A DNA stretch of 64,000 nucleotides. Origin: Trichocoleus sp. Lineage in GTDB: Bacteria > Cyanobacteriota > Cyanobacteriia > Elainellales > Elainellaceae. The DNA lies in assembly GCA_036702865.1 (NCBI GenBank), contig DATNQD010000071.1, forward strand, positions 62,001 through 126,000, given 5' to 3'. The notes beneath the pieces were generated by a model. It ran no database searches. It saw only the letters and a program-made list of their open reading frames with translations, and had not been told where the DNA came from. The position numbers and the translations under genes were made by a program. Shown piece after piece: positions 48,507 to 59,248 of the stretch; position 1 is the stretch's first letter, and each line of letters starts with the position of its first letter.

Positions 48507-51050
48507 CTACGCCATTTCCTTCACTTGACGGAGTTTTAGCCCAGCACCATCTTGAGAATAAGCTTCCAGATCGATCTTAACGGGATGCACATTCCAGATT
48601 TCTTTGCAGTAATCGGAGATGGTGCGATCGGAGGAAAACTTACCCATTCGCGCCACGTTCAAGATTGACATGCGAGTCCAATTATCATGATCGCGGAAGG
48701 CTTGGCTGACTCGCTCCTGACACTCAGCATAGGACTGATAGTCTGCCAGCAGCATATATTCATCGTGGCTCATCAGCGAATCAACGATCGACATAAACAG
48801 TCCCGGCTCTCTGGGAGAGAAGAAACCGGAGGACATCTGGTCGATCACCAACTTCAGCTCAGCGTTCGCGTTGTAGTATTCCAGCGGCTTGTAGCCTTTT
48901 GCCTTCAGATCCATCACTTCTTGGGCAGTTAAGCCAAACAGGAAGAAGTTTTCGGCTCCGACCTCTTCACGGATTTCCACGTTGGCGCCATCTAGCGTGC
49001 CGATCGTCAGTGCCCCATTCAGGGCAAACTTCATGTTACCCGTCCCAGAAGCCTCTTTCCCTGCCGTTGAAATCTGTTCGGAGAGGTCAGCTGCCGGGTA
49101 AGCAAACTGTCCTAGCGAAACCGAATAGTTTGCCAGGAAAACAACTTTCAAGCGTCCGGCAACATCAGGGTCGTTGTTGACTACATCCCCGATCGAGTTG
49201 ATCAGCTTAATTGCCATTTTCGCCATGAAATAGCCCGGAGCTGCTTTACCACCAAAGATAAAGGTGCGCGGCACAACATCCAGGCTTGGATTTGCCTTGA
49301 TCCGGTTATAGAGCGTGACGATATGCATCGCGCAAAGGATCTGGCGTTTGTATTCGTGAATCCGCTTAATCTGAACATCAAACAGCGAATAGGGATCAAG
49401 TTCAATGTTGTTAGTACGCTGAATGTAGTTTGCCAGATAGTCTTTGTTTGCCTGCTTGATCTGCCGCCATTGTGCCCGAAACTCAGGATCATCGACAAAG
49501 GCTTCCAACTGTCGCAGTTCTTCAAGATGGGTAATCCAGCGATCGCCAATCTTCTCGGTAATGAGCTGTGAGAGTTTGGGGTTGCTGATCAGCAGCCAGC
49601 GGCGAGGGGTAATTCCATTGGTTTTGTTCTGGAACTTTTCGGGATACATCTCATAGAAGTCCCGCATCAGTTCTTTCTTGATCAGTTCGGTATGCAGCGC
49701 TGCAACGCCATTCACCGCATGACTGCCAACGGAAGCGAGATGCGCCATTCGGACTTGCTTATCCTGCCCTTCCTCAATCAACGACATTCTTGCCAGCTTG
49801 GTCGGGTCACTGGGATATTTCAGCCGTACCTCATTCAAGAAATTGAGGTTGATGTCGTAGATAATTTCTAGATGGCGAGGCAGCAACCGCCCAAACAGGC
49901 TAACCGACCACCGTTCTAGTGCTTCAGAGAGCAGCGTATGGTTTGTGTAGGCAAAGGTGCGCTGAGTAATATCCCAGGCTTTGTCCCATGCCATCTGATA
50001 GTCATCCAGGAAGATCCGCATCAGTTCAGCCACACCGATCGCCGGATGGGTGTCGTTTAGCTGAATGGCTGCTTTTTCAGGGAATTCATCAAAAGAATCA
50101 TGGTTCCGCAAGTAGAGGCGGATGATGTCTTGTAGTGAGCAAGCGACAAAGAAATATTGCTGCTGTAACCGCAGTTCTTTTCCTTGGGGCGTGTTGTCGT
50201 TGGGGTAAAGAACTTTGGAAATGTTTTCGGAGAAGGTTTTAGCAGCGACAGCCTGCGTATAGTCTCCAGCATTGAAGACGTGCAAATCAAAATCTTCCCC
50301 AGCTCTCGCTGCCCAGAGGCGAAGCGTATTGACTGTATCCGTGCCGTAGCCGGAAATCGGCGTGTCGTAGGGTGTGCCAAAAACGGTGATGCGAGGAACC
50401 CATTTGGTTCGCATTTGCCCCTGAGCATCAGCGGAGGACTCAGTATATCCGCCAAATTTCACTTCTACGGTGTAGTCAGGGCGCGGCAGTTCCCAGGGGT
50501 TGCCAAACCGCAGCCAGTTATCAGGATGCTCGACTTGCCAGCCATCTGCAATGTATTGGTCAAAAATGCCAAATTCATAGCGAATGCCATACCCAACAGC
50601 CGGGATTTCTAGCGTTGCCATTGAGTCGAGGAAGCAAGCTGCCAATCGTCCTAAGCCGCCATTGCCTAGACCGGGTTCTTCTTCTCGCTCGATCAAATCA
50701 TCTAAATTTAGCCCTGACCCCTTCAAAACTTCCTGCATCTGGTCATACAGCCCCAGATTGATCAGATTATTCAGCAGCAGGCGCCCAATCAAGAATTCTG
50801 CCGAGAGGTAGTAAACCATCTTGACATCTTTCTCGTAGTAAGCCTGGGCGGTCTTGATACGACGATGAACAAGACGATCGCGCACAGTGTACGCCAGCGC
50901 CATGTAGTAGTCATAAAGGGTGGCGAAATATTCGTCTTTCCCTTGAATGTAATAGAGGTTATCTGCCAGAGCACGTTTCAGTGCCGCAACCGTCATTCCG
51001 GTGCGATCGTCCTCTACATGAATGTGAACGTCAAAAGACTGGCTGGTCAT
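48507..51050 (-). CDS. glgP: Glycogen phosphorylase
   Basis: GlgP removes glucose from glycogen non-reducing ends as glucose-1-phosphate. The 847-residue length and motifs are typical: [40 protein letters not shown], the arginine/phosphate region and the pyridoxal-phosphate lysine (about Lys674) in [30 protein letters not shown] follows. The start is ATG 51050. It complements GlgX and MalQ of the first region although it lies 35 kb away and on its own. Confidence 0.96.
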   Translation of the reverse strand: MTSQSFDVHIHVEDDRTGMTVAALKRALADNLYYIQGKDEYFATLYDYYMALAYTVRDRLVHRRIKTAQAYYEKDVKMVYYLSAEFLIGRLLLNNLINLGLYDQMQEVLKGSGLNLDDLIEREEEPGLGNGGLGRLAACFLDSMATLEIPAVGYGIRYEFGIFDQYIADGWQVEHPDNWLRFGNPWELPRPDYTVEVKFGGYTESSADAQGQMRTKWVPRITVFGTPYDTPISGYGTDTVNTLRLWAARAGEDFDLHVFNAGDYTQAVAAKTFSENISKVLYPNDNTPQGKELRLQQQYFFVACSLQDIIRLYLRNHDSFDEFPEKAAIQLNDTHPAIGVAELMRIFLDDYQMAWDKAWDITQRTFAYTNHTLLSEALERWSVSLFGRLLPRHLEIIYDINLNFLNEVRLKYPSDPTKLARMSLIEEGQDKQVRMAHLASVGSHAVNGVAALHTELIKKELMRDFYEMYPEKFQNKTNGITPRRWLLISNPKLSQLITEKIGDRWITHLEELRQLEAFVDDPEFRAQWRQIKQANKDYLANYIQRTNNIELDPYSLFDVQIKRIHEYKRQILCAMHIVTLYNRIKANPSLDVVPRTFIFGGKAAPGYFMAKMAIKLINSIGDVVNNDPDVAGRLKVVFLANYSVSLGQFAYPAADLSEQISTAGKEASGTGNMKFALNGALTIGTLDGANVEIREEVGAENFFLFGLTAQEVMDLKAKGYKPLEYYNANAELKLVIDQMSSGFFSPREPGLFMSIVDSLMSHDEYMLLADYQSYAECQERVSQAFRDHDNWTRMSILNVARMGKFSSDRTISDYCKEIWNVHPVKIDLEAYSQDGAGLKLRQVKEMA

Positions 51051-51669
51051 AAGCTTGGGTTGGTTGCTCTTTCAACTCAACTAATGCACATTACACCTGC
51101 AAAATGCAACGAATTAGTGTCATGTGTTACACACAGGTTAGCTTTAATCATTCCTTTTGTGTAAAAACAAGCCTCTATTGGTTGATCCCCGTTCGCTAGA
51201 CTCATTTAGCCTAGTGGCTTTAGTCAACTGGGGATCAATCTACTATCAAAATTGCTCTATTTTGTCAGAATTGTTTAATCCAAAAACTTTTGTTTTATTT
51301 AAGTTTCTTCTAAGTTATTTATGCAGTTAGAACTGAGACACAGTGTTTAAATCGTTTGAGGTTAGCGATTTAATCCAATCAATATCTCATTGATATTTTA
51401 ATTTCTTGAAAATGAGAGCTTGAGATAAACAATAATCCCTCTCTTGCCAGCTTTTTTATTTAACTTTAACCTCTCAATGCAGCAGACTTAAAATCATCAT
51501 CCTGGTTCCCTTAGTATTCCAATTTGTTACTTCATGCAGATTTACCTCTTCCATTTTCCAGGCAATATGTAGGAGATGACACAGATTTTATTCCGCTGTG
51601 ATAAATTCCAGGGAATGGTGTCGATCGCTCCGTTTGCCTGTTGCTTACCCAGAACTTTGGAGGTTTATC
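51051..51669. other. Divergent intergenic region between glgP and ypfJ-like gene
   Basis: A 619-base AT-rich gap. It contains the imperfect long stem-loop at 51182-51238 and should hold the promoters of glgP (leftward) and the zinc protease (rightward). No gene is recognised. Confidence 0.45.
51182..51238. repeat. 57-nt stem-loop with nested inverted repeats
   Basis: TTGATCCCC (51182-51190) is inverted as GGGGATCAA (51230-51238). GTT/AAC extends the stem past a single T bulge, and CTAG with its copy form a possible inner hairpin. It lies about 130-190 bases upstream of the glgP start. It could be a leader structure, a small repeat element or an RNA. No poly-T follows. Confidence 0.45.
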
Positions 51670-52527
51670 ATGCGTTGGGAGTTTGGTCGCAGAAGCCAGA
51701 ATGTTGAAGATAGACGAGGGATGGGAGGACGTCCCCTGATGGTTGGTGGTGGCATTGGCAGTATTATTTTGGCGCTGGTTGTCGCTTTTTTGGGTGGCGA
51801 TCCCTCCGTTGTCTTTCAGCAAGGTTCATCTGATGGAAGCTCTTCCGACCAGACACAGCAGCAAATTCCACCTGAACAAGACCAGCAGGCTGAGCTGTCG
51901 AAAGTAGTACTGGCATCAACCGAAGATGTCTGGACTCAGATTTTTCAGCAAACCGGAGAGAGTTATGTCAAGCCGAGGATGGTGCTGTTCTCAAATGCCA
52001 CAGAATCGGGCTGCGGCTATGCAGAATCGGCAATGGGTCCGTTTTACTGCCCGAGAGACCAAAAAGTTTATGTTGATCTGAGCTTCTTCCAGGACTTAGC
52101 CAATCGGCATAATGCACCCGGAGATTTTGCTCAGGCTTATGTCATTGCTCATGAAGTCGGGCATCATGTCCAGAATCAACTTGGCATTTCCAGTCAGGTT
52201 CAGTCGCTCCAGCAGCGAGCCAGCAAAACTCAGGCAAATCAGCTCTCTGTTCGGCTTGAACTTCAGGCAGACTGTTTTGCAGGCGTCTGGGCAAACCATG
52301 CCGATCGCGATCGCGTTGGAATTTCCCTGGAGCAGGGCGATATTGAAGAAGCGATTAACGCAGCCAGCCAGATTGGAGATGATCGCCTTCAGAAACAGGC
52401 CAGGGGCTATGTTGTACCGGATGCTTTCACACATGGCTCATCTGCACAGCGAGTGCGCTGGTTTAAGCAGGGCATTCAATCAGGTGATCCGGCTCAGTGC
52501 AATACCTTTGATACCGCAAATCTTTAG
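51670..52527 (+). CDS. YpfJ-like neutral zinc metallopeptidase
   Basis: ATG 51670 (MRWEFGRRSQNVEDRRGMGG) has GGAGG 6 bases upstream; the open frame begins earlier at 51598. The 285-residue protein has one N-terminal membrane anchor (VGGGIGSIILALVVAFLGG), a Ser/Gln-rich linker, and a peptidase domain with the zinc motif HEVGHH at about 161-166 (YVIAHEVGHHVQNQL). ESGCGYAESAMGPFYCPRDQ and LELQADCFAGVWANH (the latter with the third ligand region) are typical of the YpfJ family. The catalytic domain should face the periplasm. Substrate unknown. Confidence 0.9.
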   Translation: MRWEFGRRSQNVEDRRGMGGRPLMVGGGIGSIILALVVAFLGGDPSVVFQQGSSDGSSSDQTQQQIPPEQDQQAELSKVVLASTEDVWTQIFQQTGESYVKPRMVLFSNATESGCGYAESAMGPFYCPRDQKVYVDLSFFQDLANRHNAPGDFAQAYVIAHEVGHHVQNQLGISSQVQSLQQRASKTQANQLSVRLELQADCFAGVWANHADRDRVGISLEQGDIEEAINAASQIGDDRLQKQARGYVVPDAFTHGSSAQRVRWFKQGIQSGDPAQCNTFDTANL

Positions 52528-52546
52528 ATCCTGGATTCAAAGACAA

Positions 52547-54484
52547 TCAAACTAGAGAGCGTGCCCCAGCCGTAGGGATAAAATCAGTTGCTCCGATCGT
52601 TGTTGCCATAACGTTTGAGAGTTTTGCCAGCACCCTATCGTGAAACTGAATCAGGCTATCTTGTCCCTGTTGTTGAATAGTGAGATCCGCAAATTTAAGC
52701 TGATGGGACAGTCCAAGTCGATCTCGTCCTGGCTCGAAATCTTGTACGGCAAGTGATCCCCAAGGATTTAGCACAAAGAGATCGCGTCCTTTCCCACCCA
52801 CGACAGCATTCTGTCCAGCATCCCCAAGCAGGACATCATTTCCGTTGTCCCCGTCTAGCCAGTCATTGCCGCCTCTCCCTAACAGCGTGTCATTTCCATC
52901 GCCGCCACCAATTCGATCGCTTCCTGCTTCTCCCAACAAATAATCATTTCCATCACCACCCCACAGCACATCGTTTCCATCACCGCCCCAGAGCGCATCA
53001 AAGCCCGCTTTCCCATCCAGGCGATCGTTACCTGCCAAACCATAAAGGTTATCTGCGGTTGACGTTCCCAAAAGCTTATCGACCATAGGGGAACCAATTT
53101 GCTGAAACTGAGCCGACGCCAGTACTGCATCATCTGCGGCGACAAAGCCCATTGTGGTACTCATCCGAACCTGAGCGATCGGGATTGCCGTCTGTTGCAG
53201 TCGAGAAACCAGCTGTTGCAAGGTTAATCCTTTTGTTCCACCTGCTCGTTGCAGCATGAGTGCCGCCACTGCTGCCAAATGGGGAGCCGCTGCTGAAGTC
53301 CCAAAAAAAGGAGAAAATCCAAATAGTGTTGTGGAAACGCCATTAGGACCAATAATTTCTGGTTTCCGCCGCACCTCCGGGTTCGCCAACCGATCGCCCT
53401 GCACTGTAAAGATGATAGGAGAGCCACCCCGGCTGGAAAACGTATCTAATCGCGGTGGATTAACCCCGAAGGCTGGAGTTTGACGATAGTAAGCTGAGCC
53501 AACGGCAATCGCATTTGCAGCATTGGAGTGCCCATAAACTGTAGAGCCACCGATCGCGGCTGAAGTGTCATTGACATACTGATAGGTGGTTCTGCCATCA
53601 CCGCTGTTGGCAATACTGACCCACTTGAAGAATCCTGGAACCAATTCGTCATTCTGGCGCTGGGCAATCAGTAGATAGGCTGTTTGGGGCAAAGTGCTGC
53701 TATAAGCGAGTTCCTCAGAGGCATGGTTTTGACCGGAAGGGATAATCGTACCCGTTGCCAGCACAGTTGCCCCTTCTCCAGGAAACTGAGGACGATCGAG
53801 CAAAAACATTTCCAGGTCTGAATTGACCTGCCCCGACGGCTGATCCCAGTTCAGCAGCAGATCAACTTGGCTGTTCTCAGAAATCTGAATATCCTGAAAC
53901 GGATCGATGCCATTTTCTGCTGCAAAATTATGGGCGATGTAGGTTGTTCCGCGAAAGGCGAAAGCTGTACCTGAATTAAAAGCACTTTCATACGATCGGT
54001 TCCCATCATTGCCTGCCGCTGAGAAAAATAAGACGCCTTGATTGGTGACATCTGTAATGGCTTGAGCAGAAATGCCATCTTGTAGCAGCGTTTCAGTGGG
54101 AAAAAAAATGTCATCTACGATGATATCGGCTCCAGCTTTGGCTAAATTGCGGATCGCATGGGCAAATTCTGCCTCTGTGTCGCCTCCCGCATGAAACATT
54201 AGCTTTGCACCAGGAGCAACATCAAAGATAATTTGCGCCATTGCCCGACCTTCATCACCACCATCCCGAATATCCTTGAGCACTCGCATTTTTTGCCGAT
54301 AGCCCAAAGGATTTCGAGCACCGGGCAAGTCGCCGCTGCGAATATCTAATTGTTCGCCTCCAAGCGAATTAAAACTGTCAGAAATAATGCCGATCGAAAT
54401 GCCTCGTCCGTTGAGATTAAATAATCTGCGGGCAACATTTGATCGCATTGCCCGATCGCCCTCTGTTGTTACTTTCCCAACCAT
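52547..54484 (-). CDS. S53/S8-like serine peptidase with C-terminal RTX repeats
   Basis: A 645-residue protein. Residues about 25-410 are a subtilase-fold domain with Asp36 (GIISDSFN), Glu78 in GDEGRAMAQI at the place where subtilisins have the catalytic His, an Asp pair at 124-125, and nucleophile Ser397 in FFGTSAAAPHLAA. Glu/Asp/Ser is the sedolisin-type (S53-like) triad. Residues about 478-572 are RTX nonapeptides (GGDGNDVLWGGDGNDYLLG) that bind calcium. The absence of a signal peptide plus RTX repeats fits type I secretion. It ends 20 bases from the YpfJ-like stop (convergent) and lies 123 bases downstream of a second protease gene on the same strand. Confidence 0.87.
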   Translation of the reverse strand: MVGKVTTEGDRAMRSNVARRLFNLNGRGISIGIISDSFNSLGGEQLDIRSGDLPGARNPLGYRQKMRVLKDIRDGGDEGRAMAQIIFDVAPGAKLMFHAGGDTEAEFAHAIRNLAKAGADIIVDDIFFPTETLLQDGISAQAITDVTNQGVLFFSAAGNDGNRSYESAFNSGTAFAFRGTTYIAHNFAAENGIDPFQDIQISENSQVDLLLNWDQPSGQVNSDLEMFLLDRPQFPGEGATVLATGTIIPSGQNHASEELAYSSTLPQTAYLLIAQRQNDELVPGFFKWVSIANSGDGRTTYQYVNDTSAAIGGSTVYGHSNAANAIAVGSAYYRQTPAFGVNPPRLDTFSSRGGSPIIFTVQGDRLANPEVRRKPEIIGPNGVSTTLFGFSPFFGTSAAAPHLAAVAALMLQRAGGTKGLTLQQLVSRLQQTAIPIAQVRMSTTMGFVAADDAVLASAQFQQIGSPMVDKLLGTSTADNLYGLAGNDRLDGKAGFDALWGGDGNDVLWGGDGNDYLLGEAGSDRIGGGDGNDTLLGRGGNDWLDGDNGNDVLLGDAGQNAVVGGKGRDLFVLNPWGSLAVQDFEPGRDRLGLSHQLKFADLTIQQQGQDSLIQFHDRVLAKLSNVMATTIGATDFIPTAGARSLV

Positions 54485-54606
54485 GCTTCTGCCTTTAATC
54501 CTGTGAAATGTGACGTATCCGCAGACAGAACCCTGATTGACTTCACCAAGAAACTCCGAGCGATCGGAAAACCAGGCACATGATGAGGAGATTTGAGCGA
54601 AGGAGC

Positions 54607-56196
54607 CTAAGGATAAAGACCCACATTTTGGGTTGCGGTTGCGTTGAAGATTGCCTGAATTTGATCCGGGCTTAGGGCTGGGTCGGCGCTCAGCATCAAA
54701 GCTGCAATTCCGGAGACAAAGGGAGTCGAGAATGATGTACCGACATTGTCTGCCAGATATCCTCCTGACTTGGAGGTTGAAAAAATATCAACGCCAGGAG
54801 CCACAACAAAATTTAGAGGCTTGTTGCCTGCTGGATTCGAGAAGTCGGCAAGCTGTAAGTTTCGATCCACTGCACCAACGGCAATCCCGAAGCCGCGCGT
54901 GGCAGAATAGGCAGGCTCAATCGGGCGAAGGGTGCCATAGTCTTCTCGATCGTTTCCGGATGCCATGACAACGGTTACACCTGCCTGCTGTGCGTATTGC
55001 AAAGCTGCTTCATTTTCAGGCAATGACTTAAACAGACTCCTTGCCCCGGACGAACTGAGGCTGAGGTTAATGACCTTTGCACCGTTTTGCACTGCATAAC
55101 GAATCCCATTTGCGACAGCAGTACTGTCCTGACTGTCCTCGTTATCACTTAAGACCCGAACTGGCATAATTTTGGCGCGATATGCTACGCCCTGCGCTGA
55201 ACCCGTCTGCCCGGAAGCTGCAATAATGCCTGCGCCCACAGTTCCATGTCCATCAATGTCTTGTGGGTCGTTATCCTGGGAGACAAAATCCCAGCCGTTG
55301 ATATCATCTATGAAGCCATTGCTGTCGTCATCAAAACCATTTCCGGCAATCTCTCTACTGTTTGTCCAAAGGTTGTCTCGCAAATCAGGATGGGTATAGT
55401 CAATGCCCGTATCAACCACGGCAACAACGACATCCTGCCCCATGTAGCCTTGTGCCCAAACTGCCGGAGCCTTAATCGCATCAATCCCCCAATTGGCATT
55501 GCCGGAAGGAGCGACATCCGCAAAAGCAGGTTTCCCGATCGCCTGAGCAACTGCACTGGCTGCATTGACCAGACCATAGCCATAGAAAAAGTTAAAGTTG
55601 CCGCTAACTGGAGGGATAACCCGGCTTTGTAAAACGTATTTGCCCTGGTCTTTGGAGGTTCGGGCAGGCGTTGGCGAGACGCTGACGCGCAGTTGATAGC
55701 GCACCCCTGGTTTGGCTGTAAAAATAATCCGGGCATCGGAGTTGACGACGTCAATATCCTCGCCATACAGCAAAACACGCTTGCTCTTGCCATCAAGCAA
55801 TTCTAAGTAGGCATCAAAACGATTGGATTTTAGATTAACTTCAATTTGCTGCCCCGGTTTAACGCTGCGAAGCATATAGTCATCTGTCCACGAGGACAGC
55901 CAGCCATTAAATCGATCGCCCGATTTGAGTTCACCTTGAATCCGCTGCCTGGAGCGTAAGAATCGATTATTTTTTTGCGGCTGTAGCCTCCTCGTCTCTG
56001 AGGCAAGGCTCGATCGACCTTGAAGGGCAGTCGGGGCAGGATGGGTCGTCAAAGGTGAAGAAAAACTGGACTGAAATTGGGCAGGCAAAGGCATAGCGTC
56101 AGAAGGTTTCGTCAAAGAGAGCATAAGACGATCGAACAGATAAACCAGAGCTGGGGCTTTGAGCACAAGAGATCTAGACGGGATCAGTATGCCCAT
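54607..56196 (-). CDS. Subtilisin-family serine protease with N-terminal PPC-like domain
   Basis: A 529-residue frame; the start could be Met1 (56196) or Met25 (56124), neither with a clear ribosome site. Residues about 85-195 form a PPC-like beta domain (GELKSGDRFNGWLSSWTDDY). The S8 domain has the full triad: Asp262 in VAVVDTGIDYTHPDL, His317 in DIDGHGTVGAGI and Ser488 in NVGTSFSTPFVSG. FYGYGLVNAASAVAQAIG, which normally closes a subtilase domain, stands before the catalytic domain here, a layout known in some cyanobacterial proteases. No signal peptide is obvious. It is divergent from ileS. Confidence 0.9.
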   Translation of the reverse strand: MGILIPSRSLVLKAPALVYLFDRLMLSLTKPSDAMPLPAQFQSSFSSPLTTHPAPTALQGRSSLASETRRLQPQKNNRFLRSRQRIQGELKSGDRFNGWLSSWTDDYMLRSVKPGQQIEVNLKSNRFDAYLELLDGKSKRVLLYGEDIDVVNSDARIIFTAKPGVRYQLRVSVSPTPARTSKDQGKYVLQSRVIPPVSGNFNFFYGYGLVNAASAVAQAIGKPAFADVAPSGNANWGIDAIKAPAVWAQGYMGQDVVVAVVDTGIDYTHPDLRDNLWTNSREIAGNGFDDDSNGFIDDINGWDFVSQDNDPQDIDGHGTVGAGIIAASGQTGSAQGVAYRAKIMPVRVLSDNEDSQDSTAVANGIRYAVQNGAKVINLSLSSSGARSLFKSLPENEAALQYAQQAGVTVVMASGNDREDYGTLRPIEPAYSATRGFGIAVGAVDRNLQLADFSNPAGNKPLNFVVAPGVDIFSTSKSGGYLADNVGTSFSTPFVSGIAALMLSADPALSPDQIQAIFNATATQNVGLYP

Positions 56197-56277
56197 TTAT
56201 GCCAGATAAAGATCGCCATCTCATCCTTTTCTACGGCTGCTAATTCCGCCAACCGTAGGATTCAAAATGAAAGGGTT

Positions 56278-59226
56278 ATGGCAATGCCGATCGATCGTCC
56301 GATACAATCCTTAAATACCCGACCTCTACCCTTTAAAACTCCCGTGACTGTGACAGAACCCGGAAGCTACAAAGATACTGTTAATTTGCCCCAAACCAAG
56401 TTTGATATGCGGGCAAACGCGCCCAAGCGCGAACCTGAGATTCAGCAGTTCTGGGCAGATCATCAAATTTATGAAACGATGTCACAGAATAATCCGGGCG
56501 ATCCCTTTATTCTTCATGATGGTCCCCCCTATGCAAATGGGGCGTTGCATATTGGACATGCCCTCAACAAAACGCTGAAAGACATCATCAACAAATACAA
56601 TTTGCTGAAAGGTCGGAAAGTTCGCTATGTCCCCGGTTGGGATTGTCATGGACTGCCGATCGAACTGAAAGTGCTGCAAGAAATGAAGCCAGAGGAGCGA
56701 TCGAAGCTCACGCCGATAGAACTGCGGCAACGCGCTAAAGCCTGGGCAATTGAGCAGCAGCAGCAACAGGCAACCAGTTTTCAGCGATATGGCGTTTGGG
56801 GTGATTGGGCACATCCTTACCTGACGCTGACTCCCAACTACGAAGCAGCTCAGATTGGTGTATTTGGTCAGATGGCGCTCAAAGGCTATATCTACCGAGG
56901 TTTGAAGCCAGTCTACTGGAGCCCCAGTTCCCAAACTGCTCTGGCAGAAGCAGAACTGGAATATCCAGAGGGGCATACCTCCCGCAGTATTTATGTTGCC
57001 TTCAAAATGGTCAGCCTTTCTGAGGCAGCAGCGGCATTCTCGCCTTATCTAGATAATCTAGGCGTCGCCATCTGGACGACCACTCCCTGGACAATTCCGG
57101 CAAACTTAGCAGTTGCGCTGAATCCAGTCCTGAAATACTCGGTTGTCGAAGCGAAGGACGGCAACTTGCCCTGCCCCTATCTGATCATCGCCACGGATCT
57201 AATCGATCGTCTGTCTCAACTGTTTGGGGCAGAACTAACCGTCAAAGCCACCGTGAGCGGCAAAGACCTGGAATTCTCCAGCTATCAGCATCCCCTATTC
57301 GATCGCACCAGCCCGATCGTCATTGGCGGCGATTACGTCACTACAGAGTCGGGTACAGGTTTAGTTCACACAGCTCCGGGTCATGGCATGGATGACTTCA
57401 TTGTGGGTCAACGATATGGCTTGCCTGTCCTGTCTCCGGTCGATGATTTGGGTAACTTCACAGAGGAAGCGGGGCAGTTCAAAGGGCTGAACGTCCTTAA
57501 GGATGCAAATGAGGCAATCATTCAAGCGCTTAGCGAGCAAAAAGCACTGCTGAAAGAGGAAACCTATGCTCACCGTTATCCCTATGACTGGCGTACCAAG
57601 AAACCCGTAATCTATCGCGCTACAGAACAGTGGTTTGCTTCTGTGGAAGGGTTCCGTGATCAGGCACTCCAAGCAATTGCTGAGGTGAATTGGATTCCAG
57701 CGCAGGGTGAAAATCGGATCACACCAATGGTGGCAGAGCGATCGGACTGGTGTATCTCACGGCAGCGCAGTTGGGGTGTACCCATTCCGGTGTTCTATGA
57801 CGAAGAAACGAATGAGCCGCTCTTGAACGAAGCAACGATCGCCCATGTGCAAGCTATTTTTGCTGAAAAAGGCTCGGATGCCTGGTGGGAAATGTCGATC
57901 GACGAACTGTTGCCGGAACCCTATCGCAGCAACGGACGCACCTACCGCAGAGGCACAGACACAATGGATGTCTGGTTTGATTCTGGTTCTTCTTGGGCAG
58001 CAGTAGCGGAAGCGCGAGAAGGACTGGTTTACCCTGTCGATATGTATCTGGAAGGCTCCGACCAGCACCGGGGTTGGTTTCAGTCTAGCTTGCTCACTAG
58101 TGTTGCCGTCAATGGCATCGCCCCTTACAAAACCGTCCTAACCCATGGGTTTGCTTTAGATGAGCAGGGGCGCAAGATGAGCAAATCGTTGGGCAATGTT
58201 GTTGATCCGGCGATCGTCATCAATGGCGGCAAGAACCAGAAAGAAGATCCAGCTTATGGAGCAGATGTGCTGCGTCTCTGGGTTTCTTCGGTGGATTACT
58301 CCTCGGATGTGCCGCTTGGCAAAAACATCCTGAAGCAGTTGGCTGATGTCTATCGCAAGATTCGCAACACGGCACGATTCTTGCTGGGCAACCTGCATGA
58401 CTTTGATCCGGCAAAAGATGCTGTCCCTTATGAGCAACTCCCCGAACTCGATCGCTATATGCTGCATCGGATGACGGAAGTTTTTGCCGATGTCACAGAT
58501 GCTTTTGAAACCTACCAGTTCTTCCGCTTCTTCCAAACGGTGCAGAACTTCTGCGTGGTCGATCTGTCAAACTTCTATTTGGATATTGCGAAAGATCGGC
58601 TCTATATCAGCGCGGCTGAGTCTCCCCGTCGTCGCAGTTGTCAAACCGTTCTCGCTGTTGCACTAGAGAATCTGGCTCGATCGATCGCTCCTGTGCTGTC
58701 CCACTTGGCTGAGGATATTTGGCAATACTTACCCTACAAAACGTCCTACCAATCGGTGTTTGAGTCGGGTTGGATCAAGCTAGATGACCCCTGGAAAAAG
58801 CCAGAACTGGCAGCAAAATGGTCACAGCTACGCATGATTCGGGATGAGGTAAATCGGGTGATGGAAAAAGCCAGGGCAGATAAAGCGATCGGCTCTTCGC
58901 TGGAAGCCAAGGTGCTGCTCTATGTCACCGATCTGGAACTGCGCCAGATGATGCAAGCGATGAACCCCGCAAGCAGCCTCACCGGAAATGGGATCGATGA
59001 ACTGCGCTACCTGCTGATCACCTCTCAGGTGGAATTGCTCGATGCACCTGCCCAACTTGCAGACCTGAAATATCAGTCCCAATCGGATGCGCTGGGAATT
59101 GGTGTAACGGATGCGGATGGCAAGAAATGCGATCGATGCTGGAATTACTCGCTGTTTGTCGGGAATTCCACTTTGCATCCCTTACTTTGCGAACGCTGCA
59201 TTCCAGCGCTGGAGGGAAAATTCTAA
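56278..59226 (+). CDS. ileS: Isoleucyl-tRNA synthetase
   Basis: IleRS charges tRNA-Ile. The frame is open from 56077, but translation probably starts at ATG 56278 or 56284 (AAAGGG nearby), or at GTG 56350, which would give the familiar MTEPGSYKDTVNLP beginning. From 56278 it has 982 residues. Class I motifs HIGH (91-94 in LHIGHALNKT) and KMSKS (633-637) are present. The CP1 editing domain includes TTTPWTIPANLAVALNP. The C-terminal zinc finger is intact (CDRCWNYS and CERC). It lies divergently next to the subtilisin gene, and recJ converges with it. Confidence 0.95.
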   Translation: MAMPIDRPIQSLNTRPLPFKTPVTVTEPGSYKDTVNLPQTKFDMRANAPKREPEIQQFWADHQIYETMSQNNPGDPFILHDGPPYANGALHIGHALNKTLKDIINKYNLLKGRKVRYVPGWDCHGLPIELKVLQEMKPEERSKLTPIELRQRAKAWAIEQQQQQATSFQRYGVWGDWAHPYLTLTPNYEAAQIGVFGQMALKGYIYRGLKPVYWSPSSQTALAEAELEYPEGHTSRSIYVAFKMVSLSEAAAAFSPYLDNLGVAIWTTTPWTIPANLAVALNPVLKYSVVEAKDGNLPCPYLIIATDLIDRLSQLFGAELTVKATVSGKDLEFSSYQHPLFDRTSPIVIGGDYVTTESGTGLVHTAPGHGMDDFIVGQRYGLPVLSPVDDLGNFTEEAGQFKGLNVLKDANEAIIQALSEQKALLKEETYAHRYPYDWRTKKPVIYRATEQWFASVEGFRDQALQAIAEVNWIPAQGENRITPMVAERSDWCISRQRSWGVPIPVFYDEETNEPLLNEATIAHVQAIFAEKGSDAWWEMSIDELLPEPYRSNGRTYRRGTDTMDVWFDSGSSWAAVAEAREGLVYPVDMYLEGSDQHRGWFQSSLLTSVAVNGIAPYKTVLTHGFALDEQGRKMSKSLGNVVDPAIVINGGKNQKEDPAYGADVLRLWVSSVDYSSDVPLGKNILKQLADVYRKIRNTARFLLGNLHDFDPAKDAVPYEQLPELDRYMLHRMTEVFADVTDAFETYQFFRFFQTVQNFCVVDLSNFYLDIAKDRLYISAAESPRRRSCQTVLAVALENLARSIAPVLSHLAEDIWQYLPYKTSYQSVFESGWIKLDDPWKKPELAAKWSQLRMIRDEVNRVMEKARADKAIGSSLEAKVLLYVTDLELRQMMQAMNPASSLTGNGIDELRYLLITSQVELLDAPAQLADLKYQSQSDALGIGVTDADGKKCDRCWNYSLFVGNSTLHPLLCERCIPALEGKF

Positions 59227-59248
59227 GCGTTTCTGCTGTTTGGATGCT

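Noticed and set aside
52850-53060. Dense near-repeats on the minus strand as a possible CRISPR or satellite
   Set aside because: They are the RTX nonapeptide repeats (GGxGxDxxx) of the S53-like protease; unit length and coding frame fit.
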